NCBI GenBank assembly: GCA_033791605.1
Contig: JASJGJ010000065.1
Span: 1 to 5,896, forward strand
Source of the DNA: Porticoccus sp033791605
GTDB lineage: Bacteria; Pseudomonadota; Gammaproteobacteria; Pseudomonadales; Porticoccaceae
DNA length: 5,896 nucleotides
Reading direction: 5' to 3'
Made by a program: the position numbers and the translations under genes. Position 1 is the stretch's first letter, and each line of letters begins with the position of its first letter. Under the pieces are notes generated by a model. The model was given only the letters and a program-made list of their open reading frames with translations, was not told where the DNA came from and searched no databases. Positions 1 through 5,515 of this stretch are shown piece by piece.

Positions 1-1121
1 GAATAGGCCACGACAGAACCGGCACCAGAACCACGGCCGGGTCCTACCGGAATATCGTTTTCCTTGGCCCAGCGAATAAAGTCCATAACAATAAGAAAGT
101 AACCGGGAAAACCCATCTGAATAATAATATCCAGCTCAAAACGGAGACGGTCCAAGTAAACTTGTTTTTGCTCAATAGCATCAGGAGCAGAAGCATCGAG
201 TATTTTTTCCAACCGATTATCCAGACCCTCATAAGATAATTTTTCGAAAAAACTGTCAGTGGTCATTCCCTCTGGTATAGGATATTCAGGCAGAAAGTAT
301 TCACCCAACTTTAGTTCTAGGTTACAACGACGTGCAATTTCCAGTGTATTTTCGATCGCTTCTGGAATATCACTAAACAATTCAATCATTTCAGCCGGTG
401 AACGAAGATATTGCTGTTCGCTGTACTTACGCGCTCTTCTTGGATCATCGAGGACTCTGCCTTCTCCGATACAGACTCTCGCCTCATGGGCTTCAAATTC
501 CTCTGCAACAAGAAACCGCACATCATTTGTCGCGACAACAGGGCAATTTGATGCCGTCGCCAATGCCACGGCAGCATGAATAAAGTCCTCTTCTCCGGTG
601 CGCCCTGTTCTTGTTAATTCAAAATAAAAACGATCTGGGAACTCTTGTAGCCATTCCTCTAAAAACTCTTGCGCCAGCTCAGCCTTACCTGACAACAGCA
701 TTTGTCCGACATCACCCTGACGCCCACTGAGTACAATTAACCCCTCAGAGGCCTCTCTAATCCACTGCCGTTGCACATACGGTTTCCCCTGAACTTGCCC
801 TTCCTGATAGGCGCGAGAAATGAGTTTTATGAGGTTGTGATAACCCTGTTGGTTTATCACCAATAATGTCACCCAGTACGGCATACCATCATCAATAGGG
901 CTTTGTACCAGAAGGTCTGCACCACTGATGGGTTTGATCCCGCTACTTTGCGCTGCCTTATAGAACTTCACCAAACTGAAGAGGTTTGTGACGTCAGTGA
1001 GAGCGACAGCTGGCATCCCCAGTTCAGCCACCCTTTTAACCAACGGTTTTATCCGTACGAGGCCATCGACAAGAGAATATTCACTGTGTAGGCGGAGATG
1101 GATAAATGAGGGATGGGGCAT
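1..1121 (-). CDS. dnaE: DNA polymerase III subunit alpha, N-terminal part (3' end outside window)
   Basis: This is the replicative polymerase catalytic subunit, which extends DNA in the Pol III holoenzyme. The frame is open from the ATG at 1121 to the window edge and gives 373 residues of a protein usually near 1160. It starts MPHPSFIHLRLHSEYS and aligns without gaps at the start to E. coli DnaE (MSEPRFVHLRVHSDYS). The PHP domain fills the first 270 or so residues, with GEYFLP after it and the polymerase-entry motif PVGPGRGSGAGS at 358-369. The catalytic aspartates lie beyond the window. In the PHP domain the metal-ligand positions R10 and V44 are not histidine, as in E. coli (R10, F44), so it is probably not an active nuclease. 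An in-frame ATG at 1139 would add MDVLLN. I prefer 1121 from the family alignment, since neither start has a good Shine-Dalgarno. No frameshift was seen. It lies downstream of rnhB, as in most gammaproteobacteria. Confidence 0.97.
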   Translation of the reverse strand, partial: MPHPSFIHLRLHSEYSLVDGLVRIKPLVKRVAELGMPAVALTDVTNLFSLVKFYKAAQSSGIKPISGADLLVQSPIDDGMPYWVTLLVINQQGYHNLIKLISRAYQEGQVQGKPYVQRQWIREASEGLIVLSGRQGDVGQMLLSGKAELAQEFLEEWLQEFPDRFYFELTRTGRTGEEDFIHAAVALATASNCPVVATNDVRFLVAEEFEAHEARVCIGEGRVLDDPRRARKYSEQQYLRSPAEMIELFSDIPEAIENTLEIARRCNLELKLGEYFLPEYPIPEGMTTDSFFEKLSYEGLDNRLEKILDASAPDAIEQKQVYLDRLRFELDIIIQMGFPGYFLIVMDFIRWAKENDIPVGPGRGSGAGSVVAY

Positions 1122-1152
1122 ATTTAAGAGTACATCCATGGCAGGCGTAATA

Positions 1153-1171
1153 CCCCAAGATATTGACGGGG
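1153..1171 (-). repeat. short CCCC/GGGG inverted repeat near the dnaE start
   Basis: On the minus strand CCCC (1171-1168) and GGGG (1156-1153) flank 11 nt and could form a 4-bp GC stem. The GGGG is the only purine-rich, Shine-Dalgarno-like sequence ahead of the alternative dnaE ATG at 1139, 13 nt away, so pairing would hide it. The stem abuts the hairpin at 1173-1197. Its small size makes chance a real possibility. Confidence 0.2.
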
Positions 1172-1172
1172 A

Positions 1173-1197
1173 AAATAATCACCAGAAGGGATTATCC
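1173..1197 (-). other. hairpin with short T tract, possible weak terminator or attenuator
   Basis: On the minus strand ATAATCCC (1195-1188) can pair with GG-T-GATTAT (1183-1175), leaving a TTCT tetraloop and one bulged T at 1181. Two G-T wobble pairs could extend the stem. Only three Ts (1174-1172) follow before a CCCC run, and the stem is AT-rich, so this is a poor match to a standard intrinsic terminator. It sits 34 nt before the upstream candidate dnaE start and 51 nt before the preferred one. It could be a leader structure or chance. Confidence 0.25.
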
Positions 1198-1245
1198 GCC
1201 TAGTGGTAGTAACTAATGAGGCCATCTATCCTACTGTATGAACCT

Positions 1246-1280
1246 GACTGTTTCCACAGAATACAGTCGTAGAAAACGAC
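1246..1280. repeat. two overlapping inverted repeats in the rnhB-dnaE gap
   Basis: GACTGT (1246-1251) and ACAGTC (1263-1268) form a perfect 6-bp inverted repeat with an 11-nt loop. GTCGT (1266-1270) and ACGAC (1276-1280) form a perfect 5-bp repeat with a 5-nt loop. The two share bases 1266-1268, so as RNA hairpins they would compete. No T run follows on either strand, so they are not ordinary terminators. They start 34 nt after the rnhB stop. A function is not shown. Confidence 0.3.
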
Positions 1281-1313
1281 GAAACCAAACCATTCACAAT
1301 TGGGAATCACGAC

Positions 1314-1961
1314 TTAAGAGGCTGTGGGTGGCATCACATGTTGTTCTGTAGCCAACATGCTTTTAATTGGCTCAAAGGATTGCCTATGAATGGGACTGGG
1401 GCCGAATTCTTTGAGCGCAGCCATGTGCCGTTTTGTTCCGTATCCTTTATGACTGGCAAACCCATAACAGGGATAATCCCGATCAAAGGCTGTCATTTCA
1501 CCATCTCTACACACTTTGGCAAGGATAGATGCAGCACTGATAGCCGGCACTTTGTCATCACCCTTAACAACCGTTTCTGCCACATAATTCCATGACGGCA
1601 TACGGTTACCATCTACGGCTACATACTCTGGATTAATATCAAGACCATCGACAGCCCGCACCATGGCCATCATGGTGGCCTGAAGAATATTGTAACGATC
1701 AATTTCTTCCACCGAAGAACGGGCTATATACCAACAGAGCGCCTTTTCTTTGATTTCTAAGGCGAGCTGTTGACGGCGTTTTTCCGTCAGCTTCTTAGAA
1801 TCAGCAAGGCCTTGAATGGGTTTTTCTGGATCGAGGATAACAGCGGCCGTTACAACATCACCTGCCAAGGGCCCCCGTCCCACCTCATCCACACCAGCAA
1901 GTAAGCTGCCTTGGTATTTTAATTTGAAATGTTGTTTTTCTTGCATTACCACGGCACACAT
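1314..1961 (-). CDS. rnhB: ribonuclease HII
   Basis: This enzyme cleaves RNA in RNA-DNA hybrids and starts ribonucleotide excision repair in the cytoplasm. The 215-residue frame matches E. coli RnhB (198 residues) over its full length. Visible motifs are AGVDEVGRGPLAG at 22-34 with metal-binding D25 and E26, DSKKL at 54-58, AVDGNR at 115-120 with D117, KGD at 133-135, AASILAKVCRD at 143-153 and the HKGYGT segment near the C-terminus. The start is uncertain. The ATG at 1961 gives the longest product but has AAGG directly against it. A GTG at 1952 has AAGGA 8 nt upstream, the best-placed Shine-Dalgarno, and would give 212 residues. An ATG at 1946 is also possible. All fall before the conserved domain. 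It lies 65 bp after lpxB, the usual gammaproteobacterial position, and its TAA ends the tightly packed part of the cluster. Confidence 0.97.
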   Translation of the reverse strand: MCAVVMQEKQHFKLKYQGSLLAGVDEVGRGPLAGDVVTAAVILDPEKPIQGLADSKKLTEKRRQQLALEIKEKALCWYIARSSVEEIDRYNILQATMMAMVRAVDGLDINPEYVAVDGNRMPSWNYVAETVVKGDDKVPAISAASILAKVCRDGEMTAFDRDYPCYGFASHKGYGTKRHMAALKEFGPSPIHRQSFEPIKSMLATEQHVMPPTAS

Positions 1962-1965
1962 CCTT
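1961..1965 (-). promoter_or_regulatory. ribosome binding site candidate for rnhB
   Basis: AAGGA on the minus strand lies 8 nt before a GTG at 1952, a standard spacing. It overlaps the ATG at 1961 and so cannot serve that start. If it is the true site, RNase HII begins MVMQEKQ rather than MCAVVMQ. Confidence 0.4.
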
Positions 1966-2026
1966 AACCAACCCCAAAATCTATACTTCCCTTGCCTCGG
2001 CGTTACTGACTTCTATCCACTTATCC

Positions 2027-3169
2027 CTATGTTGCTTCTATTAATTGCACTAAGGCTTTGGCTGCCGTTTCACTACCACCATATTGCAGGGACTTATGCA
2101 TATCTGTAAATCGCTGTTGAAGTTTTGCTACTTGTTCTGGATGCTGGAAAAAATCCATTACCGCGGTGTAAAGATTATCTACAGTCGCTTTTTCTTCCAG
2201 TAGTTCAGGTACCAAAGGTTCATTAGATAATAGATTTGGGAGCGCTACGTAGGAAACCTTAACCATTCGGGACATCAAAGCAAAAGTTAATTTACCCAAA
2301 CGATAACTGACGACCATCGGTTTTTTCAACAACATAGCTTCCAGTGCTGAGGTACCTGATGAGAGCAATACCACATCCGCTGCAGCCATCGCCATCAATG
2401 ACTGACCATCCAATAGCACAACCGGTAACGTCGGGTAGCCCTTAAGCATCACTTCAAGCTGTTGCTTTCGCTCAGGGCTGGCGGTAGGAATAACAATGGT
2501 TAATCCAGGTACGCTCGCCTGACAGCGCTGAGCGGTATCAAGAAACAGTGTACCCAATTTATCAACCTCTGATGCTCGACTTCCAGGCATTACGGTCAAA
2601 ACGGAAGTATCAGCAATGCCTAACTCCTGCCGTGCAGCGGAAGTATCTGTCTTTATTGGAAGCTCTTCGGCTAATGGATGCCCGACGCAGACAACAGGAA
2701 CCTTATGTTTCTGGTAAAAAGCCTCTTCAAAGGGTAGCAATGTCAACATCAAATCAACAGCACGAGCTATTTTTTTCACTCTTCCCTGGCGCCAAGCCCA
2801 AACGGAAGGGCTGACATAATGTGCAGTTTTGATGCCTTTTTTACGTAATTTTTCTTCTAAACCTAAATTGAAATCTGGTGAATCAATACCTATAACGAGA
2901 TCAAATTTTTGTTCAGAAAAATGTCTATACAGAGTTTTTCGAATATGCAGAAGTTCTGGCAATCGCTTTAGAGGTTCAACCAAACCCATGACAGAAAGCC
3001 TGTCCATGGGAAACAGCGAGGTAAAACCCTCTGCCAACATTTTAGGTCCACCCATACCCTCAAATAGAGCATCTGGGTAGTAGTGTTTCAATGCACAGAT
3101 TAATCCAGAACCCAGCTGGTCGCCGGAAGATTCTCCGGCAACCAGGCCTATTCTGTAGAGTTTTGACAT
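2027..3169 (-). CDS. lpxB: lipid-A-disaccharide synthase
   Basis: This is a family GT19 glycosyltransferase at the inner face of the inner membrane. It joins UDP-2,3-diacylglucosamine to lipid X to make the beta-1,6 disaccharide of lipid A. The 380-residue length is close to the 382 of E. coli. Motifs in order are AGESSGD at 11-17, GIDSPDFN at 94-101 (D96 aligns with the essential D98 of E. coli), SPSVWAWR at 120-127, GHPL at 163-166, PGSRASEV at 195-202, SGTSALE at 271-277 and PNLL at 311-314. The ATG at 3169 fits the family N-terminus and is 17 bp after the lpxA stop. No good Shine-Dalgarno is visible, so translation may depend on coupling to lpxA. It ends in TAG, and no terminator is apparent before rnhB. 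No oddities were seen. Confidence 0.98.
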   Translation of the reverse strand: MSKLYRIGLVAGESSGDQLGSGLICALKHYYPDALFEGMGGPKMLAEGFTSLFPMDRLSVMGLVEPLKRLPELLHIRKTLYRHFSEQKFDLVIGIDSPDFNLGLEEKLRKKGIKTAHYVSPSVWAWRQGRVKKIARAVDLMLTLLPFEEAFYQKHKVPVVCVGHPLAEELPIKTDTSAARQELGIADTSVLTVMPGSRASEVDKLGTLFLDTAQRCQASVPGLTIVIPTASPERKQQLEVMLKGYPTLPVVLLDGQSLMAMAAADVVLLSSGTSALEAMLLKKPMVVSYRLGKLTFALMSRMVKVSYVALPNLLSNEPLVPELLEEKATVDNLYTAVMDFFQHPEQVAKLQQRFTDMHKSLQYGGSETAAKALVQLIEAT

Positions 3170-3186
3170 TGTTTTATTATCACACT

Positions 3187-3963
3187 TTAACGAATAATGC
3201 CGCGGGATGACGCTCTAACCGAATCGACTAATGGTTGAACTTCAGGATGTTCAATAGAAAGGGCATCAAGTTTTTCAAGTGCTTCATCAAGAGACAATCC
3301 TTGACGATACAAAATTTTATATCCCTGTTTAATGGCTGAAATGGCTTCTTTAGCAAAGCCTCTACGGCGTAAACCTTCAGCATTGATCGTCTTAGGCTCT
3401 GCAGGTGAACCAAAAGCCATCACATAGGCAGGAACATCTTGAGGTAAAAATGCAGCCGGACCAATTAAGGTATGGGAGCCAATGGAAACAAATTGGTGTA
3501 CCAAAACATATCCAGACAAAATAGCCCAGTCACCAAGGTCTACATGACCGGCAAGGGAAGCATTGTTGACCAAAATACAATGGCTACCCACCGTACAATC
3601 GTGTCCGATATGGACATAGGCCATCATGAGGTTATCACTGCCTATTGAGGTAACACCTCGATCCTGCACTGTGCCTCGATGAATAGTGACGCCTTCACGA
3701 AAGGTATTGTTATCTCCAATCACCAGTTGAGTAGGTTCACCAGCATATTTCATATCTGGGGTATCTTCACCAATGGTAGAAAACTGGAAGATACGATTGT
3801 TTTTACCAATAGTCGTAGGTCCTTTCACCACGACATGGGAATTAATCACGGTGCCAGCCCCAATTTTCACATTAGGGCCAATCATCGTCCAGGGACCTAT
3901 CGCTACACCCTCCGCCAGTTCTGCTGAAGGGTCAATAATTGCTCGTGGATCAATCAGGGACAT
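3187..3963 (-). CDS. lpxA: acyl-ACP--UDP-N-acetylglucosamine O-acyltransferase
   Basis: This cytoplasmic trimeric enzyme performs the first step of lipid A synthesis, moving a 3-hydroxyacyl chain from ACP to the 3-OH of UDP-GlcNAc. The 258-residue product has left-handed beta-helix hexapeptide repeats to about residue 180, then a helical tail ending SSRGIIR. Catalytic H121 lies in HIGHDCTVG (E. coli H125). K72, H118, H140, H156 and R200 match E. coli K76, H122, H144, H160 and R204. It lacks one hexapeptide near residue 20 relative to E. coli, so numbering runs 4 lower, as in the 258-residue Pseudomonas enzyme. Residue 169, the acyl-length ruler (Gly in E. coli, Met in P. aeruginosa), is proline here. 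I chose the ATG at 3963, which gives the Pseudomonas-like MSLIDPRAIIDPSA. A TTG at 3972 overlapping the fabZ stop would add three residues. It is 5 bp after fabZ, so probably translationally coupled. Confidence 0.98.
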   Translation of the reverse strand: MSLIDPRAIIDPSAELAEGVAIGPWTMIGPNVKIGAGTVINSHVVVKGPTTIGKNNRIFQFSTIGEDTPDMKYAGEPTQLVIGDNNTFREGVTIHRGTVQDRGVTSIGSDNLMMAYVHIGHDCTVGSHCILVNNASLAGHVDLGDWAILSGYVLVHQFVSIGSHTLIGPAAFLPQDVPAYVMAFGSPAEPKTINAEGLRRRGFAKEAISAIKQGYKILYRQGLSLDEALEKLDALSIEHPEVQPLVDSVRASSRGIIR

Positions 3964-3968
3964 CGTTA

Positions 3969-4403
3969 TCAAGCCGACTTCAATGCACAGAGAATCGTTG
4001 CTTCACAGGCCAGCTCATCATCTACACTGGCGCGACATTTAAACCGCCAAATTGTACGTTTCACAGAGTCGATTTTGGCTTCCAACATAAGGCGATCCCC
4101 CGGTATAACCTGGCGTTTAAAACGAACACCATCAACACCAGCAAACAAATAAAGAACATCGTCATCTGCATATTTATCAGCAGTAACAAAACCAAGAATA
4201 CCCGCTGCTTGAGCCATCGCCTCTATAATCATAACCCCGGGGAAAATGGGTGTGTTAGGAAAGTGTCCATTAAACACTTCTTCGTTGGCTGTTATATTTT
4301 TATAAGCCAAAATACGTTCGCCTAACTCAATTTCAACTACACGATCTACCAGTAGAAATGGGTAGCGATGAGGCAACCGTTTTTTTATATCGTTAAGGTC
4401 CAT
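3969..4403 (-). CDS. fabZ: 3-hydroxyacyl-ACP dehydratase FabZ
   Basis: FabZ removes water from 3-hydroxyacyl-ACP to give trans-2-enoyl-ACP in cytoplasmic type II fatty acid synthesis. The same substrate pool feeds LpxA and LpxD, so this enzyme sits at the branch between phospholipid and lipid A. The 144-residue hotdog-fold protein has PHRYPFLLVDRV at 11-22, the catalytic region GHFPNTPIFPGVMIIEAMAQ at 46-65 with H47 and E61, AQAAG at 64-68, and PGD at 101-103 followed by the C-terminal strand pattern usual for FabZ. Length and motifs match P. aeruginosa FabZ and distinguish it from the longer FabA. The ATG at 4403 has GAGA at 4411-4414, 7 nt upstream. It lies 43 bp after lpxD, and its TGA is followed at once by an in-frame TAA, a tandem stop, before lpxA. 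Confidence 0.98.
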   Translation of the reverse strand: MDLNDIKKRLPHRYPFLLVDRVVEIELGERILAYKNITANEEVFNGHFPNTPIFPGVMIIEAMAQAAGILGFVTADKYADDDVLYLFAGVDGVRFKRQVIPGDRLMLEAKIDSVKRTIWRFKCRASVDDELACEATILCALKSA

Positions 4404-4410
4404 TAAATTT

Positions 4411-4414
4411 TCTC
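4411..4414 (-). promoter_or_regulatory. ribosome binding site for fabZ
   Basis: GAGA on the minus strand is separated by 7 nt (4404-4410, AT-rich) from the ATG at 4403. It supports that start and is the clearest spacing among the lipid A genes here. Confidence 0.5.
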
Positions 4415-4446
4415 AAGACTTAGCAAAATTGCAATAAAGCAAAGGG

Positions 4447-5460
4447 TTATAATTTTTTTTCTAACTTCCTGACCCGTTGGGCCAAATCATCTAACTGATT
4501 AAAGCGAACCGCATTTTTTCGCCACTCCCCCGTCTTACTAAAAGCTGTTCCCGAAGAGTAAGAGCCTGGTTCATATAACGACTTAGTAATAATACTACCG
4601 CCTGTAACCTGCACCCCATCGCAAATAGTAACATGTCCTACCACACCAGACTGACCAGCAAAGATGCAATTTTTACCAACGACGGTACTACCTGAAACAC
4701 CCGAGCATCCAGCCATCGCAGTATTTTCACCTACACGAGCGTTGTGTGCAATTTGAACATGGTTGTCGAGAATCACGCCATCTTCTATCACGGTATCGCC
4801 CAATGCACCTCGATCTATTGTCGTGCAGGCTCCAACTTCAACCCGATCACCAATCACAACACCACCTAGTTGATAGATTTTGACCCAACTGCCCTGATTA
4901 TGAGCAAAGCCAAAGCCATCAGCACCGATAACAGCACCACTATGAATGGTCACCTGACTCCCGATGGTTACGCCGTGATAAATACTGACATTAGCGGAAA
5001 TTCGGCAGTTGTTACCCAAAATGGAGCCATCACCTATGGTGGCATTAGCCCCCACCTGACTATCAGAACCAATAACAACATGTTCACCCACCACAGAATG
5101 CGCACCAATAGAGGCCGTCGCTGCAATGTTCGCTGTTGTCGCAACAACAGCAGTAGGATGAATGCCCGGTACAGGTACAGGGGCTGAATCAAACATCGAC
5201 GAGACCAGCGCGTAACCTAGATAAGGGTTTGCCATAACAAGCGCATTACCGGTGTACCTTGCCAGCTCATCACCAGCAATAATGACTGCTCCCGCATTGG
5301 TCTGAGATAAAAATTGACAGTAAGCCTTATTCGCCAAAAATGCTAAATCTCCAACTCCGGCATTCTGAAGAGTATTCAAGCCCGTAATTTGGAGATTTTC
5401 ATCCCCTCTCAACTCAGCACCAATATGGTCAGCTATGTCCTTCAGTGAATGACTAGCCAT
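4447..5460 (-). CDS. lpxD: UDP-3-O-(3-hydroxyacyl)glucosamine N-acyltransferase
   Basis: This is the third step of lipid A synthesis. It adds a 3-hydroxyacyl chain from ACP to the 2-amino group of UDP-3-O-acylglucosamine in the cytoplasm, working as a trimer. From the ATG at 5460 the product has 337 residues: an N-terminal uridine-binding domain (to about 100) containing the NPYLGYA segment at 78-84, a left-handed beta-helix of hexapeptide repeats (about 100-290), and a C-terminal helix ending DLAQRVRKLEKKL. Catalytic H239 (QIAHN) and H276 (GHVTICD) have exactly the E. coli numbers, which supports this start. GADGFGFAH at 179-187 and GACTTIDRGAL at 210-220 are family signatures. A TTG at 5466 would add two residues. 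GAGA at 5471-5474 lies 4 nt from that TTG and 10 nt from the ATG, so spacing alone does not settle it. It is 55 bp after skp. Confidence 0.98.
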   Translation of the reverse strand: MASHSLKDIADHIGAELRGDENLQITGLNTLQNAGVGDLAFLANKAYCQFLSQTNAGAVIIAGDELARYTGNALVMANPYLGYALVSSMFDSAPVPVPGIHPTAVVATTANIAATASIGAHSVVGEHVVIGSDSQVGANATIGDGSILGNNCRISANVSIYHGVTIGSQVTIHSGAVIGADGFGFAHNQGSWVKIYQLGGVVIGDRVEVGACTTIDRGALGDTVIEDGVILDNHVQIAHNARVGENTAMAGCSGVSGSTVVGKNCIFAGQSGVVGHVTICDGVQVTGGSIITKSLYEPGSYSSGTAFSKTGEWRKNAVRFNQLDDLAQRVRKLEKKL

Positions 5461-5462
5461 TA

Positions 5463-5482
5463 TCAATCGATCTCAATCTATC
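5463..5482. repeat. 10-bp tandem duplication in the lpxD leader
   Basis: TCAATCGATC (5463-5472) and TCAATCTATC (5473-5482) are adjacent direct repeats differing at one base. On the coding strand they read GATAGATTGA then GATCGATTGA just ahead of lpxD. The GAGA sequence that may act as its Shine-Dalgarno spans the repeat boundary, and the alternative TTG start lies inside the copy nearer lpxD. The repeat probably arose by slippage. A regulatory role is not shown. Confidence 0.5.
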
Positions 5483-5515
5483 ATTGGCTTTCAAAAAATC
5501 GTTTATCATCAATAA

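Larger units (their letters stand above)
1122..1313 (-). other. rnhB-dnaE intergenic leader, 192 bp
   Basis: This is the largest non-coding stretch in the window, and other gaps here are 5-65 bp. I find no RNA gene or small coding region in it. I searched for a sigma-70 promoter for dnaE on the minus strand. A GATAAT sequence (rc of 1191-1196) resembles a -10 box but has no acceptable -35 at 16-18 bp, and TATTCT (rc of 1258-1263) is no better. What stands out is a series of short inverted repeats (listed separately) between the rnhB stop and the dnaE start. Whether dnaE is transcribed only by readthrough or also from a promoter here cannot be decided from the sequence. Confidence 0.6.

Noticed and set aside
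44..232. Minus-strand hydrophobic frame that looks like a small membrane protein
   Set aside because: It is an alternative frame inside dnaE. The true frame across the same bases encodes conserved DnaE sequence up to GFPGYFLIVMDF.
259..579. Plus-strand open frame of 106 codons
   Set aside because: It is antisense to dnaE in a region where the minus-strand frame matches DnaE continuously. It has a low-complexity Ser/Arg-rich translation and no family resemblance.
2929..2957. Sigma-E-like promoter inside lpxB (AGAACTT, 17 bp, TCTGT on the minus strand)
   Set aside because: It resembles the envelope-stress consensus only partly, the spacing is slightly long, and the bases encode conserved LpxB sequence (PELLHIRKTLYRH). 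It is not supported without transcript start data.
3121..3136. Near-perfect palindrome around CCGGAAGATTCTCCGG
   Set aside because: It lies within the codons for the AGESSGD motif of LpxB, so protein constraint explains the sequence. No T run follows.
3939..4325. Plus-strand open frame of 128 codons opposite fabZ and the lpxA start
   Set aside because: It overlaps two well-supported genes on the other strand, and its translation shows no recognisable domain. Long antisense frames are common opposite conserved genes.
4447..5460. Internally repetitive sequence in lpxD (and lpxA)
   Set aside because: This is the expected hexapeptide repeat pattern of left-handed beta-helix acyltransferases, not a DNA repeat element.
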